From NCBI RefSeq assembly GCF_900141785.1, contig NZ_FQYP01000005.1, positions 124,001 to 188,000 on the forward strand: a DNA stretch of 64,000 nucleotides. The letters are read 5' to 3'. The notes below the pieces were generated by a model. The model was not told the origin of the DNA and did not search any database. It worked only from the letters and a program-made list of their open reading frames with translations. A program made the translations under genes and the position numbers. Below, one piece after another: positions 35,947 to 45,320 of this stretch. The stretch is from Aquimarina spongiae (GTDB lineage Bacteria > Bacteroidota > Bacteroidia > Flavobacteriales > Flavobacteriaceae). Within the stretch, counting starts at the first letter, position 1; every line of letters begins with the position of its first letter.

Positions 35947-35963
35947 CCCTATATTTGTTAGGG
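35947..35963. repeat. Inverted repeat CCCTA-N7-TAGGG, copy 1
   Basis: CCCTATATTTGTTAGGG is followed by TAT. It has a 7-base spacer and the same arms and spacing as the copy at 36052. It is about 180 bp upstream of the small gene at 36143. Confidence 0.55.
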
Positions 35964-36051
35964 TATTTTTTATAAATAACCTTTAAATCTATAAATTTGC
36001 TATGTAAATAATAGGGGTCTGGTCTGTAAAAAAATATTTTTAAGTAATAAC

Positions 36052-36068
36052 CCCTAAAATTTATAGGG
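36052..36068. repeat. Inverted repeat CCCTA-N7-TAGGG, copy 2
   Basis: CCCTAAAATTTATAGGG is followed by TAT and a T-rich run. It has the same arms and 7-base spacer as copy 1. It could be a transcription-factor operator or, with the following Ts, a weak terminator. Confidence 0.55.
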
Positions 36069-36142
36069 TATGTTTTTTTTGAATAGAGTATGGTTTCAAT
36101 AAAAAAACATAGTAATCAAATACAAATTAGTAACCAAATTTT

Positions 36143-36478
36143 ATGCTTATGAATTTAGAAGAAGTTATTATGGCATCAATCGCAGAGTTTTTAGATGTAG
36201 AAGTTCATAGAGATACTGAAACATTGGATTTATCTTCCAAAATAGAAATTGTGCAGAAACGAATGGTCGATAAAATAAAAAATAACCCCAATTTACCCTT
36301 TGTCGGAACTACTACCTCAAACTATGAATATGAGATGTTTTTCAGCAGTAACCCAAATGATATGATTAAAATCGATGGTTGGATACCTATCGAAACAGAC
36401 AAAATTGGTAAAGCCGATAAGATATCAGAATATATCGAAATAGGATTATTACGAAAAATAGAAGCAAGTTATAGCTAA
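36143..36478 (+). CDS. Small hypothetical protein
   Basis: This 111-residue acidic soluble protein has no signal peptide and no motif I recognise. An in-frame ATG six bases later (MNLEEVIM) is an equally good start. Notable stretches are IAEFLDVEVHRDTETLDLSS, KIKNNPNLPFVGTT and the C-terminal SEYIEIGLLRKIEASYS. It stands alone after the nitrate genes, with a repeat-rich upstream region, and ends before a strong bidirectional terminator. Regular spacing and terminator support a real gene. Function is unknown. Confidence 0.6.
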   Translation: MLMNLEEVIMASIAEFLDVEVHRDTETLDLSSKIEIVQKRMVDKIKNNPNLPFVGTTTSNYEYEMFFSSNPNDMIKIDGWIPIETDKIGKADKISEYIEIGLLRKIEASYS

Positions 36479-36572
36479 CAAACATTAGTTATGCCGGTTT
36501 CTGAAAGGCATGCAGTTTTACATTATATCAACCACAATAAATATTAAATTGCATAATTAGTTTTTAAGTTTT

Positions 36573-36600
36573 AGGTCATAGTGTACACTATGACCTTTTT
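36573..36600. terminator. Bidirectional terminator, perfect 24-bp palindrome
   Basis: A perfect palindrome at 36573-36596 (AGGTCATAGTGT and its reverse complement) is flanked by a T-run on the right and A/T-rich sequence on the left. It serves the convergent genes ending at 36478 and 36604. Confidence 0.85.
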
Positions 36601-36603
36601 TTA

Positions 36604-37116
36604 TTACCAATGAAAATCTCTGTCTTTTACAGTGATGTTTTCAGGGACAAAAGTATCTACAAAGGTGCTGGTAGTAGAAAATTGCTTGTGTCTAAATTGA
36701 ATTTTTAAAGTATCGTCTTCTAATTGCAGAATTTTAAAGTATTTGTAGTTTTTATCAATCTTTAGGAGTTCAGGAAATTGCTTACTTGTCTGTTTGATAT
36801 ACGAAATCCCTTCTTTGTTTTGAACGAATTGCCACTGCCCACTCAAAGTTGGACCGCAATTTTCTTGTTTACCGTTGTTATCTTCAAAGGTTTTGTTGGA
36901 CTGGTAAGTAATTCGATAAGTTAAGAAACAACCTGTCATGTTCATTCGTACCCCATCGTTATAGCGCCAGGCAAGTTTCCAGGTCTTTTGGGTTTCTCCA
37001 GAAAGCGCTTGCATCGCATTATCAGGCAAGATAAAAGATTTCTGCTTTGAGCAGGAAATAAGGCTTAAACTCACAGCAAGTAATAGGAATCTATATACAA
37101 AAGGATTTTTTTTCAT
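36604..37116 (-). CDS. Lipocalin-like lipoprotein, hypothetical
   Basis: This 170-residue protein has a lipoprotein signal (KKNPFVYRFLLLAVSLSLIS then Cys) and a single beta-rich domain: KTWKLAWRYNDGVRM, GCFLTYRITYQSNKTFEDNN, LSGQWQFVQNKEGISYI and DDTLKIQFRHK. Two internal Cys residues could form a disulphide. The pattern, a strand opening with W-x-L followed by a T-F-x-D stretch and GxW, resembles the lipocalin-like family common in Flavobacteriia. Ligand and role are unknown. It is a single-gene unit between a terminator and a small gene on the other strand. Confidence 0.65.
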   Translation of the reverse strand: MKKNPFVYRFLLLAVSLSLISCSKQKSFILPDNAMQALSGETQKTWKLAWRYNDGVRMNMTGCFLTYRITYQSNKTFEDNNGKQENCGPTLSGQWQFVQNKEGISYIKQTSKQFPELLKIDKNYKYFKILQLEDDTLKIQFRHKQFSTTSTFVDTFVPENITVKDRDFHW

Positions 37117-37261
37117 AGAGATACAATTAGATTATGTTATGTAAGGATCAGATAGGTGTTTTGGATATACGAATTGTTAATACTTCTGTGTAAAAGTATT
37201 CTTCATTTACCAAAAATCAAATCGGTAATACTTTATTTTAGCAATGAAAAAATGATCTCAT

Positions 37262-37450
37262 ATGACAGAATATGTGCTTTTAACCGAGGATCAAAATTAT
37301 TTTGTGGAATATTTAATCGGAGAATTAGTACTGTCTAACAGTATAAGTGAAGCTATGAAATTTGATGATGAACATCTGGCATTACGCTTTAAGCAAATGT
37401 TACATTCGTCTTGTGAATTGGTAACCAGTGTAAATACCTATATAGGGTAA
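37262..37450 (+). CDS. Small hypothetical protein, 62 residues
   Basis: This short acidic protein starts TEYVLLTEDQNYFVEYLIG and has a regular helical pattern (AMKFDDEHLALRFKQML). Codon use looks like that of neighbours and there is no competing open frame on the other strand. I do not recognise a family. It ends 10 bp from the convergent peptidase gene. It is a plausible real gene rather than a proven one. Confidence 0.45.
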   Translation: MTEYVLLTEDQNYFVEYLIGELVLSNSISEAMKFDDEHLALRFKQMLHSSCELVTSVNTYIG

Positions 37451-37459
37451 ATCATCCTT

Positions 37460-38920
37460 TCAATATCCTCTTACTAAGCGACAGATATAGTCCAAAATGC
37501 GATCTTTGCCTTCTATAAGATCTTCCAAAGTAATACCTACGTATTTATCTGGTGGCGTACCAGAACCTTTGGGAACGGTTTTATCGATTACATAATTGTC
37601 AATTTTTTCCATAAAGAGCATAAAACTGATTTTAGAATTAGGAAGCTCATAGTATACCGGAAACTCTCCGTTATGTGAATAATAACCGCCTCCCATTTCT
37701 TCTCCTATTACGGTAATATCCGGATCATTTTTTGCATTTAGCGCAAATGCGGCTGCACTAGAAAATGTAGTCCCGCTGGTGGTTACATATACTTTTCCTT
37801 TAAAACGGTTTTCGCTTGGAACCATAATGGTTTCTAAATCGTCAAAATCAATTTTCCAGCCATCATAAATAGGATGATTTTTGAATTTATAGGTTAAAAA
37901 CGGCTTTTCATCCAAAAACCTTCTACTTACGTATTTCTTCTCTGGAATCGTGATCGAAGTAACATATTCACTAGTAATTTGTTTGAAAGGCTTGTCCGTA
38001 ATAAAAGAAAACAGATGAATCGCATTGGGCCTGAAGCCTCCTTCATTTTGCCGGATGTCGATCACCAAATGCTTAATTTTTTTCTTGTTGATCTCTTTAA
38101 ATATAGAAGTAAGATCTGATTTGAATTTTTGAATTTCTCTTCCGAAGGAATTAACTACCAATACAGCCAATTGTATATCATCTTTGTAATACACAAAAGG
38201 AGCTTTGCTGCCAATATATTGATCAAAAAAGTCAAACCCATTTTCTCTATTATGGTAGTTGGCAAAATACGATTGACGTTTAGTATTCCTCAATTTTACT
38301 TTTACAAAAGATTCGGCATCAACGGTTTTTGTATGATGCGCTCCATTGGGTTCGAGATATTCGATTTCAAATTTTCGGGTAATTCCATACTCATAGATAT
38401 AATACAGCCCGAATTTTAATTCGATATCTCTATATTTTTTGGTGAGATTAAATCCATCTGTAGCAGGATACTTTTTAAAATCTTCGAGAATTTTGGTAAT
38501 GTTTTGATTGTTGATCGCAATGATTTTTGATCCAACGGGAATATCAAAATCATCGGTATCTGTATAGAATTCGGTGTTTATAATTTTAAGAATTAAGGGG
38601 AAGTAGTATTGGTCACTCTTCAATGTATTGGGAGGAAAAAGAAAGAGGTGCCCATCTTTAATTCTATCGGTTATTCCCAGCATGTCTTTGAACAAGTCAA
38701 TATCTGTAATCGAGTCCTTCAAATGCTCTTTAGTATCTTCAAAAACAAATTGTAAAGAATCTTCAGAAACGTAATCATAAAGGCTAGGGTGTCCTTTTTT
38801 CAAAATTCTTTCAAAGATATTGAGATCTTCTTTTACATGATCAGGGTCCAGTTGTTTCTGAGCAAATAAGGTATGCACAGAGATCCAAAAAAATACAATA
38901 AACCATGTTTTTGGTATCAT
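37460..38920 (-). CDS. S41-family (C-terminal-processing-like) peptidase, secreted
   Basis: This 486-residue protein has a signal peptide (about 1-20, MIPKTWFIVFFWISVHTLFA), an N-terminal helical part, a PDZ-like stretch (PVGSKIIAINNQNITKIL, about 127-145) and an S41 core with LVIDIRQNEGGFRPNAI and VYVTTSGTTFSSAAAFAL, where Ser387 or Ser388 is the likely nucleophile. The conserved GEEMGGG follows. It acts outside the inner membrane. Target is unknown. It appears to be transcribed alone. Confidence 0.85.
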   Translation of the reverse strand: MIPKTWFIVFFWISVHTLFAQKQLDPDHVKEDLNIFERILKKGHPSLYDYVSEDSLQFVFEDTKEHLKDSITDIDLFKDMLGITDRIKDGHLFLFPPNTLKSDQYYFPLILKIINTEFYTDTDDFDIPVGSKIIAINNQNITKILEDFKKYPATDGFNLTKKYRDIELKFGLYYIYEYGITRKFEIEYLEPNGAHHTKTVDAESFVKVKLRNTKRQSYFANYHNRENGFDFFDQYIGSKAPFVYYKDDIQLAVLVVNSFGREIQKFKSDLTSIFKEINKKKIKHLVIDIRQNEGGFRPNAIHLFSFITDKPFKQITSEYVTSITIPEKKYVSRRFLDEKPFLTYKFKNHPIYDGWKIDFDDLETIMVPSENRFKGKVYVTTSGTTFSSAAAFALNAKNDPDITVIGEEMGGGYYSHNGEFPVYYELPNSKISFMLFMEKIDNYVIDKTVPKGSGTPPDKYVGITLEDLIEGKDRILDYICRLVRGY

Positions 38921-39065
38921 TAAATTCTGAAATCGAAAATGTATTCTCGTACTAATGACTAATTCTAAATAAATATTGTTGCAATACCTTTGTTTTCCCT
39001 AAAGTAAAAGTAGCAAAATTACAACGTTCATCAGTAAATGAATATTATAAATTATCGCATAAAAA

Positions 39066-39092
39066 AAAGAATGCACATCGTGCATTCTTTTT
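39066..39092 (-). terminator. Intrinsic terminator downstream of the 39115 gene
   Basis: AAAGAATGCAC pairs with GTGCATTCTTT around an ATC loop, flanked by A8 and T5 runs. It sits just past the 3' end of the minus-strand gene and works in either direction. Confidence 0.8.
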
Positions 39093-39114
39093 CATTATTC
39101 TGTAAAAAGATGTA

Positions 39115-40401
39115 TTAGTTCAGTTTTCTAAGTTGTTTCTGAATTTTTTTGATTGCCGTTTCTATTGATTTTTCGGGTTCTATTACATTGTATTCTCCCC
39201 AAAATCTTGGGTCAGAAAATCCAGAAGCCTCATCATTAATTACCACTGATGACTTTAATCGATCTTTCACTCGTATAGTTTCATTATTGTTGTTCTTCTT
39301 CCAGTCTGTAATGGCCATCTCAACATTTAATTTATAAACTGAGTTAAACAGTTTCTTTTTCCAGTTGATTTTGATAGCAAGATCAATTCGGCCGTATCCA
39401 TAGTACCACTTCCCATCTTTTTCTCGATAGTCAATGTTGTACGAAGCTTCTGTGGGCTGCACCTTAGCATTTCTTGGTTTTTTTCGTACAAACATTTTAC
39501 GCACTTCTTCTTTATTATCCATATTAAGACTGAAAACAGCCTTGGTCATTGCTAGAGTCTCGGCATCGATATATAATTTTCCACGATAAAGCGGCTCCGC
39601 AATATGAGGTCGTTGCTTAAATTTTAGAACATAAATATATTTGTCATTAATCTTGGTAGATTTGTCGAAACTAAACTCATAGGTTTCGATCATATTATCT
39701 GTAAAAAGAATTTCAGGATTCTTCATGACATCGATATATAATGTACTGGTTGGTCCTCCTTGTAGTTTTACAGTAAGTGTATCCAGTTTCTTATAGTCTG
39801 CACTTTTTCTCGCTTTATACAATTTTATAGCATCTGTTCTGGCAGATTTATAAGGGTTTTTGTATACGTCTACAACGGCTTCAGAAAGAGAAACATAGGT
39901 TCTTCTTTTTTTGATGGTTTCCCGATAAAAGGCAGTCATTATAGTATTGTCACTTAGATAATTGGTGCCTTTCTTTTTCATCACGGCCCGTATCAAAGCT
40001 TCCGGGTCTCTAGGGTCGATATTGACTTCAGATAACTCGGTAACCGTTGGATCCAATTCGATGGTTAGTAATTGACCATTAAAGGCTGATAATTGAACAC
40101 TTTGGTCGTTGTATCCCAAGTGAGAAACGGTAATTTTACCATCAGCTTTGTCTTTTGGTACTTTTAAAAGAAAATCTCCTTCGTCATTGGTGATTGTCGA
40201 AATGTTGGTGCCTTGCAAAGATATCGTGGCAGAAGAAATGGGTTTGTTGGTACTTTTGTCAACAACCAATCCTTCGTACTCATTGTAATTTGCTTGATCA
40301 ACTTGATAGGCTTGTATATTTGTTGAATATCCAATAATCAAAAATATAAACAAGGAAAAGGTCAGGTAATTTTTACGTATAAGCATACTTTTTTTGTTCA
40401 T
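39115..40401 (-). CDS. Secreted protein with carboxypeptidase-regulatory-like domain
   Basis: This 428-residue protein has a signal region (hydrophobic 10-31, LTFSLFIFLIIGYSTNIQAY) and then a CarboxypepD_reg-like domain (about 42-125, YEGLVVDKSTNKPISSATIS and ITNDEGDFLLKVPKDKADG). The rest is a beta-rich domain with AFYRETIKKRRTYVSLSEAV and KLYIDAETLAMTKAVFSLN, as seen in a Bacteroidota family of unknown function often found as exported or outer-membrane-associated proteins. A shorter start at residue 6 (MLIRKNYLTFSL) is possible. Transcribed alone, ending at a strong terminator. Confidence 0.75.
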   Translation of the reverse strand: MNKKSMLIRKNYLTFSLFIFLIIGYSTNIQAYQVDQANYNEYEGLVVDKSTNKPISSATISLQGTNISTITNDEGDFLLKVPKDKADGKITVSHLGYNDQSVQLSAFNGQLLTIELDPTVTELSEVNIDPRDPEALIRAVMKKKGTNYLSDNTIMTAFYRETIKKRRTYVSLSEAVVDVYKNPYKSARTDAIKLYKARKSADYKKLDTLTVKLQGGPTSTLYIDVMKNPEILFTDNMIETYEFSFDKSTKINDKYIYVLKFKQRPHIAEPLYRGKLYIDAETLAMTKAVFSLNMDNKEEVRKMFVRKKPRNAKVQPTEASYNIDYREKDGKWYYGYGRIDLAIKINWKKKLFNSVYKLNVEMAITDWKKNNNNETIRVKDRLKSSVVINDEASGFSDPRFWGEYNVIEPEKSIETAIKKIQKQLRKLN

Positions 40402-40528
40402 AGCTCCAGTTTTTAGGTTCTACATACTCGATCATGATTGAGATGACTCTCCAAGATACGCATTTTTGAGGACCTAAAGTTTTATAAAATAGTTAAAAAA
40501 TACCTTAAAAGGAATGCTATTACTGGGA

Positions 40529-41929
40529 TTAATGGATGTTATGGTGATTGCCAAACCAGTTTTTTAGCTTGATATTCAGAATTTCGGTGGTAAAAGGCTT
40601 GGTAATATAATCGTCCAACCCTTTTGCTATAAACCGTTCTGCATCACCAGGAAGTGCATTGGAGGTAAGTGCAATAATCGGAGGAACTTTTTTGTAATTT
40701 TTTCGAAGCTGCTCGCAAGTTTGTACTCCATCCAAATCGGGTAGGTTAATATCCATCAGAATTAAGTCGTATTTATCCTCTTCAAACATTTCTACTGCCT
40801 TTTTTCCACTTTTGGCAACATCTGCGGTACATCCTAAATACTTTAATATCTGGTTGGAGACCAAAATACTGGTTTCAGAGTCTTCTACCAATAACACATG
40901 AAGATCATATTTTTGATCCTCGTTATCTATTGAGGTCTTGTTAAGCTTCTCGGGATCAGCATCAGAAATTTTGGTTTTGAAAGTAAACCAAAAATTACTT
41001 CCTTTTCCGAGCTCACTTTTTACGCCTAACTTCCCATCCATAAGGCTTACCAATTTTTTGCTAATAGTAAGTCCAAGACCGCTACCTTCACCAGCCAAAA
41101 TGGCTTCATCATGAAATTGACTAAATCGATTAAATAAAGCTTCCTGATCTTTTTTGCTAATTCCAATACCAGAGTCAATGACCTCTATCTTAACATGAAT
41201 TTCTTTTCCCTTTTTTGCGTGTAAAGAGGAAACTATTTGGATAGTACCTTCGTCGGTAAATTTAATAGCATTACCTATTAGATTAGATATGATCTGAGTC
41301 AATCGGTTACCGTCGGCAATAATGTGTTGTGGTAACTTTTCAGAATAGTTCTGTACAATTTGAATCCCTTTTGCTCTGGATGTAGCAAGAAAAAGATCAG
41401 AGTTTTGTTGGATAAGTTGTTGTAGGTCGATATCCTTTGGAAGTAATTTAAGTTTGCCTTCTTCTATTTTGGATAGATCTAAAATTTGGTTCAGAATTTC
41501 AAGTAGATTTAATGAAGATTGATGTATGGTATTTACGTATTCCTTTTGCAAATTATCCAATTGGGTGTTTTTAAATAGAAGATCGATCATTCCAACAACA
41601 CCTACCATAGGAGTTCTGATTTCATGACTCATATTGGCTAGAAAATCCTGTTTGAATTTTGAAGCTTTTAAGATTTGATTATTCTTTTCTTTTAGTCTAT
41701 CAAGATTTCTCCCTCCAAACATGGCGAATAAACCCAGAAAAAAGGGTGCAGTATCAATAATATAATGAATAGGATAATTTTTTTGAACAAAGACTGCAGA
41801 TTCCCATGAAAAATCCAGACCTAACTTTGCAATATCTAGACACGTAGCTAAGACCGGGAACAGACATCCAAAGAATATCCCGTACAACGTATATTTAGTG
41901 GTTTCAGTTTTCAACCAAGAGGTTTGCAT
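40529..41929 (-). CDS. Hybrid sensor histidine kinase (kinase plus receiver)
   Basis: This 466-residue protein has two N-terminal membrane helices (about 14-30 and 50-68) with a very short intervening loop, then HisKA (FLANMSHEIRTPMVGVVGM) with phospho-acceptor His102, HATPase (DSGIGISKKDQEALFNRFSQ; GSGLGLTISKKL) and a C-terminal receiver with Asp393 (LILMDINLPDLDG). It lacks an extracellular sensor and output domain, so it may signal to another protein through its receiver. No partner regulator is next to it. Confidence 0.88.
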   Translation of the reverse strand: MQTSWLKTETTKYTLYGIFFGCLFPVLATCLDIAKLGLDFSWESAVFVQKNYPIHYIIDTAPFFLGLFAMFGGRNLDRLKEKNNQILKASKFKQDFLANMSHEIRTPMVGVVGMIDLLFKNTQLDNLQKEYVNTIHQSSLNLLEILNQILDLSKIEEGKLKLLPKDIDLQQLIQQNSDLFLATSRAKGIQIVQNYSEKLPQHIIADGNRLTQIISNLIGNAIKFTDEGTIQIVSSLHAKKGKEIHVKIEVIDSGIGISKKDQEALFNRFSQFHDEAILAGEGSGLGLTISKKLVSLMDGKLGVKSELGKGSNFWFTFKTKISDADPEKLNKTSIDNEDQKYDLHVLLVEDSETSILVSNQILKYLGCTADVAKSGKKAVEMFEEDKYDLILMDINLPDLDGVQTCEQLRKNYKKVPPIIALTSNALPGDAERFIAKGLDDYITKPFTTEILNIKLKNWFGNHHNIH

Positions 41930-42092
41930 AGTACAACTTTTTGGTTTAGTTCTTTACTTTAATAACTCTAAAATTATTACAGGTATCAGGGGGTGTCAAT
42001 AGAGGATTACGAGCTAAATATAAGTTTTTTTTTCAAACCTAGTCGTTCATCCCAATTTGTAAGTCTTTTAGAGAAAATATAAACAACAAGAA

Positions 42093-42122
42093 AAGTCCGT
42101 GGTAACGCATTACCACGGACTT
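42093..42122 (-). terminator. Intrinsic terminator after the 42149 gene
   Basis: A 13-bp perfect stem AAGTCCGTGGTAA with its complement is capped by four bases. On the minus strand it is followed by TTCTTGTT. Confidence 0.8.
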
Positions 42123-42148
42123 GTATTACCTTACTTTTAATGATTGTG

Positions 42149-42682
42149 TTATCCTTTGAAAACGTATTTTTTAAGCTTATATCCTTCCACTTTGATTAAA
42201 TAAGTTTTAGGATCTACCAAATAGTGGATGTAATCATCCACCTGACCTTTATCAAGAAGTCTTCCATCCAAAGTATACAGAGAATACTTCAAACCTTGCG
42301 GTACCTCTATGATATGTCTGAACGTTTTTTGATCTGTAGTTTGTTGGCAAGTGTTATCAGCCAAAAATCTATTGATAAAAGTTATTCTTCCTTCTTCGTT
42401 TCCTTCAAGGGTAACTGTAGCAGAACTGTCTACATCAATAACTCCATTACCGGTTAGGTCTCCTAGAATTATTAAACAAGCATTTCTGATTTTAATCCGT
42501 GCTCCATCTTCAATATGCAGACTCTCCGTGATGAAAATTACGCCCTCGTCAGTATTTTCATCCAAACCATCGATTACAGTATTTTCTGTAACAGACATCA
42601 ACTTATAAGAGATGTCAATTTTTGTATTCGCGAATACAACGCTTGTTAAGAACAAGGCAATTAGGGGTAAAAGTGTTTTCAT
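42149..42682 (-). CDS. Secreted hypothetical protein with T9SS sorting-like C-terminus
   Basis: This 177-residue protein has a signal peptide (MKTLLPLIALFLTSVVFA), a beta-helix-like stretch (FITESLHIEDGARIKIRNAC, then LIILGDLTGNGVIDVDSSA) and a C-terminal segment, YSLYTLDGRLLDKGQVDDYI ending YLIKVEGYKLKKYVFKG, that resembles the type A sorting domain of type IX secretion. It is unusually small for a T9SS cargo. It is single and flanked by a terminator. Function is unknown. Confidence 0.6.
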   Translation of the reverse strand: MKTLLPLIALFLTSVVFANTKIDISYKLMSVTENTVIDGLDENTDEGVIFITESLHIEDGARIKIRNACLIILGDLTGNGVIDVDSSATVTLEGNEEGRITFINRFLADNTCQQTTDQKTFRHIIEVPQGLKYSLYTLDGRLLDKGQVDDYIHYLVDPKTYLIKVEGYKLKKYVFKG

Positions 42683-43198
42683 AAAGTTTTGTTTTAGGGT
42701 TAAACCACTGTTTAGGTAAGTAAAAACTTACAAATAATGATTTTTTTTCGTTGTAAAACACAAAATCAACGACAATATACAACATTTTGAGTTAAAATCA
42801 TACTTTTGGTCGGATTAAAATTGAGTTTTTTAAAGGTGGTTTAAATATTGTTACGGGAAAACCGCATTGTTACTAGGATTGTTAGTAGTGACTTTTTTTA
42901 GATTTTTTTAACTTTTTTTTAGTGGTTTGGGCTTATTAGGTTGATTTATAGTAGTCAAAGTGCTTCAAAGGGCATTGTTTCGAAAAAATAAAAAAAGTGC
43001 ATTTTTTTTGGACTTTTTGTCCTAAAATACTGGTAATGAATACTACAACTTCATGAATCAAATCTTATTTTTTCGTTAAAACTTCAGTCAATAGCATTGA
43101 GGGAATAGCATTTTGTATAAATTACGCGCCATAAAAACGTAACGAATTCGCAATTCTTACGTCATATTTTAGATAACTAATCTTAATTTACTAAAAGA
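42683..43198. other. Non-coding region upstream of the M13 peptidase
   Basis: About 515 AT-rich bases without a gene. A bulged hairpin GTTACTA...TAGTAGTGAC (42869-42892) is followed by several T-runs and could be an orphan terminator or leader element. No confident promoter was found. Confidence 0.4.
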
Positions 43199-45268
43199 AT
43201 GAGTGTAAAAATGAAAAATGTTTATTTTTTGGTAGCATTTGCAATTGCCTTTGTGAGTTGTAAAAATGAAACAAAGCAAGAAGAAGAAGTTGCCAAAGTA
43301 GAAAAAATCCCAGGTATTGTTCTTGAGAATATGGACACTACTGTAAACCCCAAAGATGATTTCTACAATTATGTAAACGGAAATTGGATGAAAAACACTG
43401 AAATCCCTGAAGATAGAACCCGTTGGGGAGGTTTTGGTGTGCTTCGTAAAAAGACAGATGATGATGTTTTGGGTATTATTAAAGAAGCTAAGGAAAGCGG
43501 AAAATATGCAGCTGGAACAGATCAGAACAAAGCGATCTTGATTTTTGAAGCAATAATGGATACTGTAGCCAGAGATAAAGCTGGTATAGAACCTTTAAAA
43601 CCAGTATTGGCTAAAATAGATGCTGCTAAAAGTGTAGAGGACCTTGTTAATGTACTTACAAGCGAACCCGCAGCTTCTTCTCCTTATGTTGGCTTTACTT
43701 CATTTCCTGATTTAAATAACAGTGAAATCAATGCTCCTTATGTGTCTACAGGAGGACTAGGATTACCAGATCGTGATTATTATTTGGATCAGGATGACAA
43801 GTCCAAAGAAATAAGAGGGCAATATGTAGATCATATCACTCGTATGTTGCAATATCTAGGAGATTCTGAAGAAGATGCACGTAGAGCTGCAGAAAAGGTA
43901 TTAGCTATTGAGACTAAATTGGCTGAGCCTAGGTTAGATAAAGTTCAAAGTCGTGATGCTAGAAACTTTAATAACCCAAGAAGTATAGCACAGCTTACAG
44001 AAATGACGCCTGCAATAGATTGGAATAAATTCATAAAAGATCTTGGGGTTACCAAACAACTAGACACTGTAATGGTATTACAGCCTAAGTACATGACAGC
44101 GCTACAAGAGGTGATTACAGGAACTGATATTGAAGACCTTAAAACAGTAGTAAGATGGTCAACCCTTAATAGTGCGGCAGGAGCTCTATCTACAGAAATT
44201 GAAAAAGCAAATTGGGATTTCTATAGCAAAACCCTTAGAGGAGCTTTGAAACAAAGACCGCTTAATGAACGTGCTTTGGCTAGAGTAAATGGTTCTGTTG
44301 GAGAAGCAATAGGACAGCTTTATGTAGATGCTAAATTTCCGCCAGAGGCAAAGGCTAAAGCGGAAAAAATGATAGCAAATGTTATCAAAGCTTACCAGAA
44401 ACGAATTGAGAAATTAGACTGGATGAGTGATAGTACCAAATTAAAAGCTATCGAGAAACTGGATAAATTTACAGTTAAGATAGGATATCCAGATGAATGG
44501 GAAGACTACTCAAAATTAGATATCAAAGAAGGAAATTCGAATTTTGATAATATGATTGCTGTCAACAACTGGAATTTCAAAAAGAGTATGGCAGAGATAG
44601 GTGAACCAGTTGATAAAACTGAGTGGGGAATGTCTCCACAAACGGTAAATGCATATTTCAATCCATTATTTAACGAAATTGTGTTTCCTGCTGCTATTCT
44701 ACAACCTCCATTCTATAATTACACTGCTGATGAAGCTGTAAACTACGGTGGTATTGGAGCAGTAATTGGTCATGAGATTTCTCACGCTTTTGATGATTCT
44801 GGAGCACGTTTCGATGCTGAAGGAAATCTTAAGAACTGGTGGACGGATGCAGATTTAGAAGCTTTTACAGAAAGAGGGAATTCACTTGCAGAACAATACG
44901 ATGGCATTGAGGTACTTGATAGTGTATTTATCAATGGGAAATTCACTTTAGGAGAAAATATAGGTGACCTTGGTGGTGTTCTTGGTGCATTTGATGGCCT
45001 TCAGTTGCATTTTGCAGAAAATGGAAGACCTGAGCCGATAGATGGATTTACTGCAGAACAACGTTTCTTTATGTCTTGGGCAACAGTATGGAGAACTAAG
45101 ATTCGAGATGATGCGTTAAGAACTCAAATCAAAACAGACCCTCACTCTCCTGGAGGTGTTAGAGCGATTCAGCCTTTACTGAACGTACAAGCGTTTTACG
45201 ACGCCTTCGATATAAAACAAGGAGATCAAATGTATCTTGAGCCAGAGAAAAGAGTTAGTATTTGGTAA
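43199..45268 (+). CDS. M13-family (neprilysin-like) zinc metallopeptidase lipoprotein
   Basis: This 689-residue peptidase has a lipoprotein signal (MSVKMKNVYFLVAFAIAFVS, then Cys21; an alternative start is ATG 43211). It has an N-terminal M13 domain (NPKDDFYNYVNGNWMKNTEI) and a catalytic domain with zinc motif HEISH (525-529, His525 and His529, acid Glu526) and ENIGD with third ligand Glu586. NAYFNPLFNEIVFPAAILQP is the family substrate-cleft stretch, and the C-terminus ends close to the usual CxVW with RVSIW. It degrades peptides outside the inner membrane. Transcribed alone, followed by a strong terminator. Confidence 0.94.
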   Translation: MSVKMKNVYFLVAFAIAFVSCKNETKQEEEVAKVEKIPGIVLENMDTTVNPKDDFYNYVNGNWMKNTEIPEDRTRWGGFGVLRKKTDDDVLGIIKEAKESGKYAAGTDQNKAILIFEAIMDTVARDKAGIEPLKPVLAKIDAAKSVEDLVNVLTSEPAASSPYVGFTSFPDLNNSEINAPYVSTGGLGLPDRDYYLDQDDKSKEIRGQYVDHITRMLQYLGDSEEDARRAAEKVLAIETKLAEPRLDKVQSRDARNFNNPRSIAQLTEMTPAIDWNKFIKDLGVTKQLDTVMVLQPKYMTALQEVITGTDIEDLKTVVRWSTLNSAAGALSTEIEKANWDFYSKTLRGALKQRPLNERALARVNGSVGEAIGQLYVDAKFPPEAKAKAEKMIANVIKAYQKRIEKLDWMSDSTKLKAIEKLDKFTVKIGYPDEWEDYSKLDIKEGNSNFDNMIAVNNWNFKKSMAEIGEPVDKTEWGMSPQTVNAYFNPLFNEIVFPAAILQPPFYNYTADEAVNYGGIGAVIGHEISHAFDDSGARFDAEGNLKNWWTDADLEAFTERGNSLAEQYDGIEVLDSVFINGKFTLGENIGDLGGVLGAFDGLQLHFAENGRPEPIDGFTAEQRFFMSWATVWRTKIRDDALRTQIKTDPHSPGGVRAIQPLLNVQAFYDAFDIKQGDQMYLEPEKRVSIW

Positions 45269-45291
45269 GACAGAGCAATAGAAATAAAAGC

Positions 45292-45320
45292 AAAACCCCG
45301 TCATCACGACGGGGTTTTTT
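45292..45320. terminator. Bidirectional intrinsic terminator
   Basis: An 11-bp stem AAAACCCCGTC with GACGGGGTTTT, loop ATCAC, is followed by T residues. It overlaps the last bases of the convergent gene at 45319. Confidence 0.88.

Larger units (their letters stand above)
35770..36142. other. AT-rich intergenic region dense in inverted and direct repeats
   Basis: No gene is seen. It holds an 8-bp inverted repeat GCATTTAC...GTAAATGC (35876-35897), a 13-bp direct repeat TACAAATTAGTAA at 35881 and 36121, two CCCTA-N7-TAGGG inverted repeats listed separately, and a lone TAGGGTAT (35904-35911). The repeats surround the likely promoter region of the small gene at 36143. Confidence 0.6.

Noticed and set aside
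35770..36142. CRISPR-like array, because of repeated short motifs
   Set aside because: There are only two or three short inverted repeats with no regular spacers and no cas genes.
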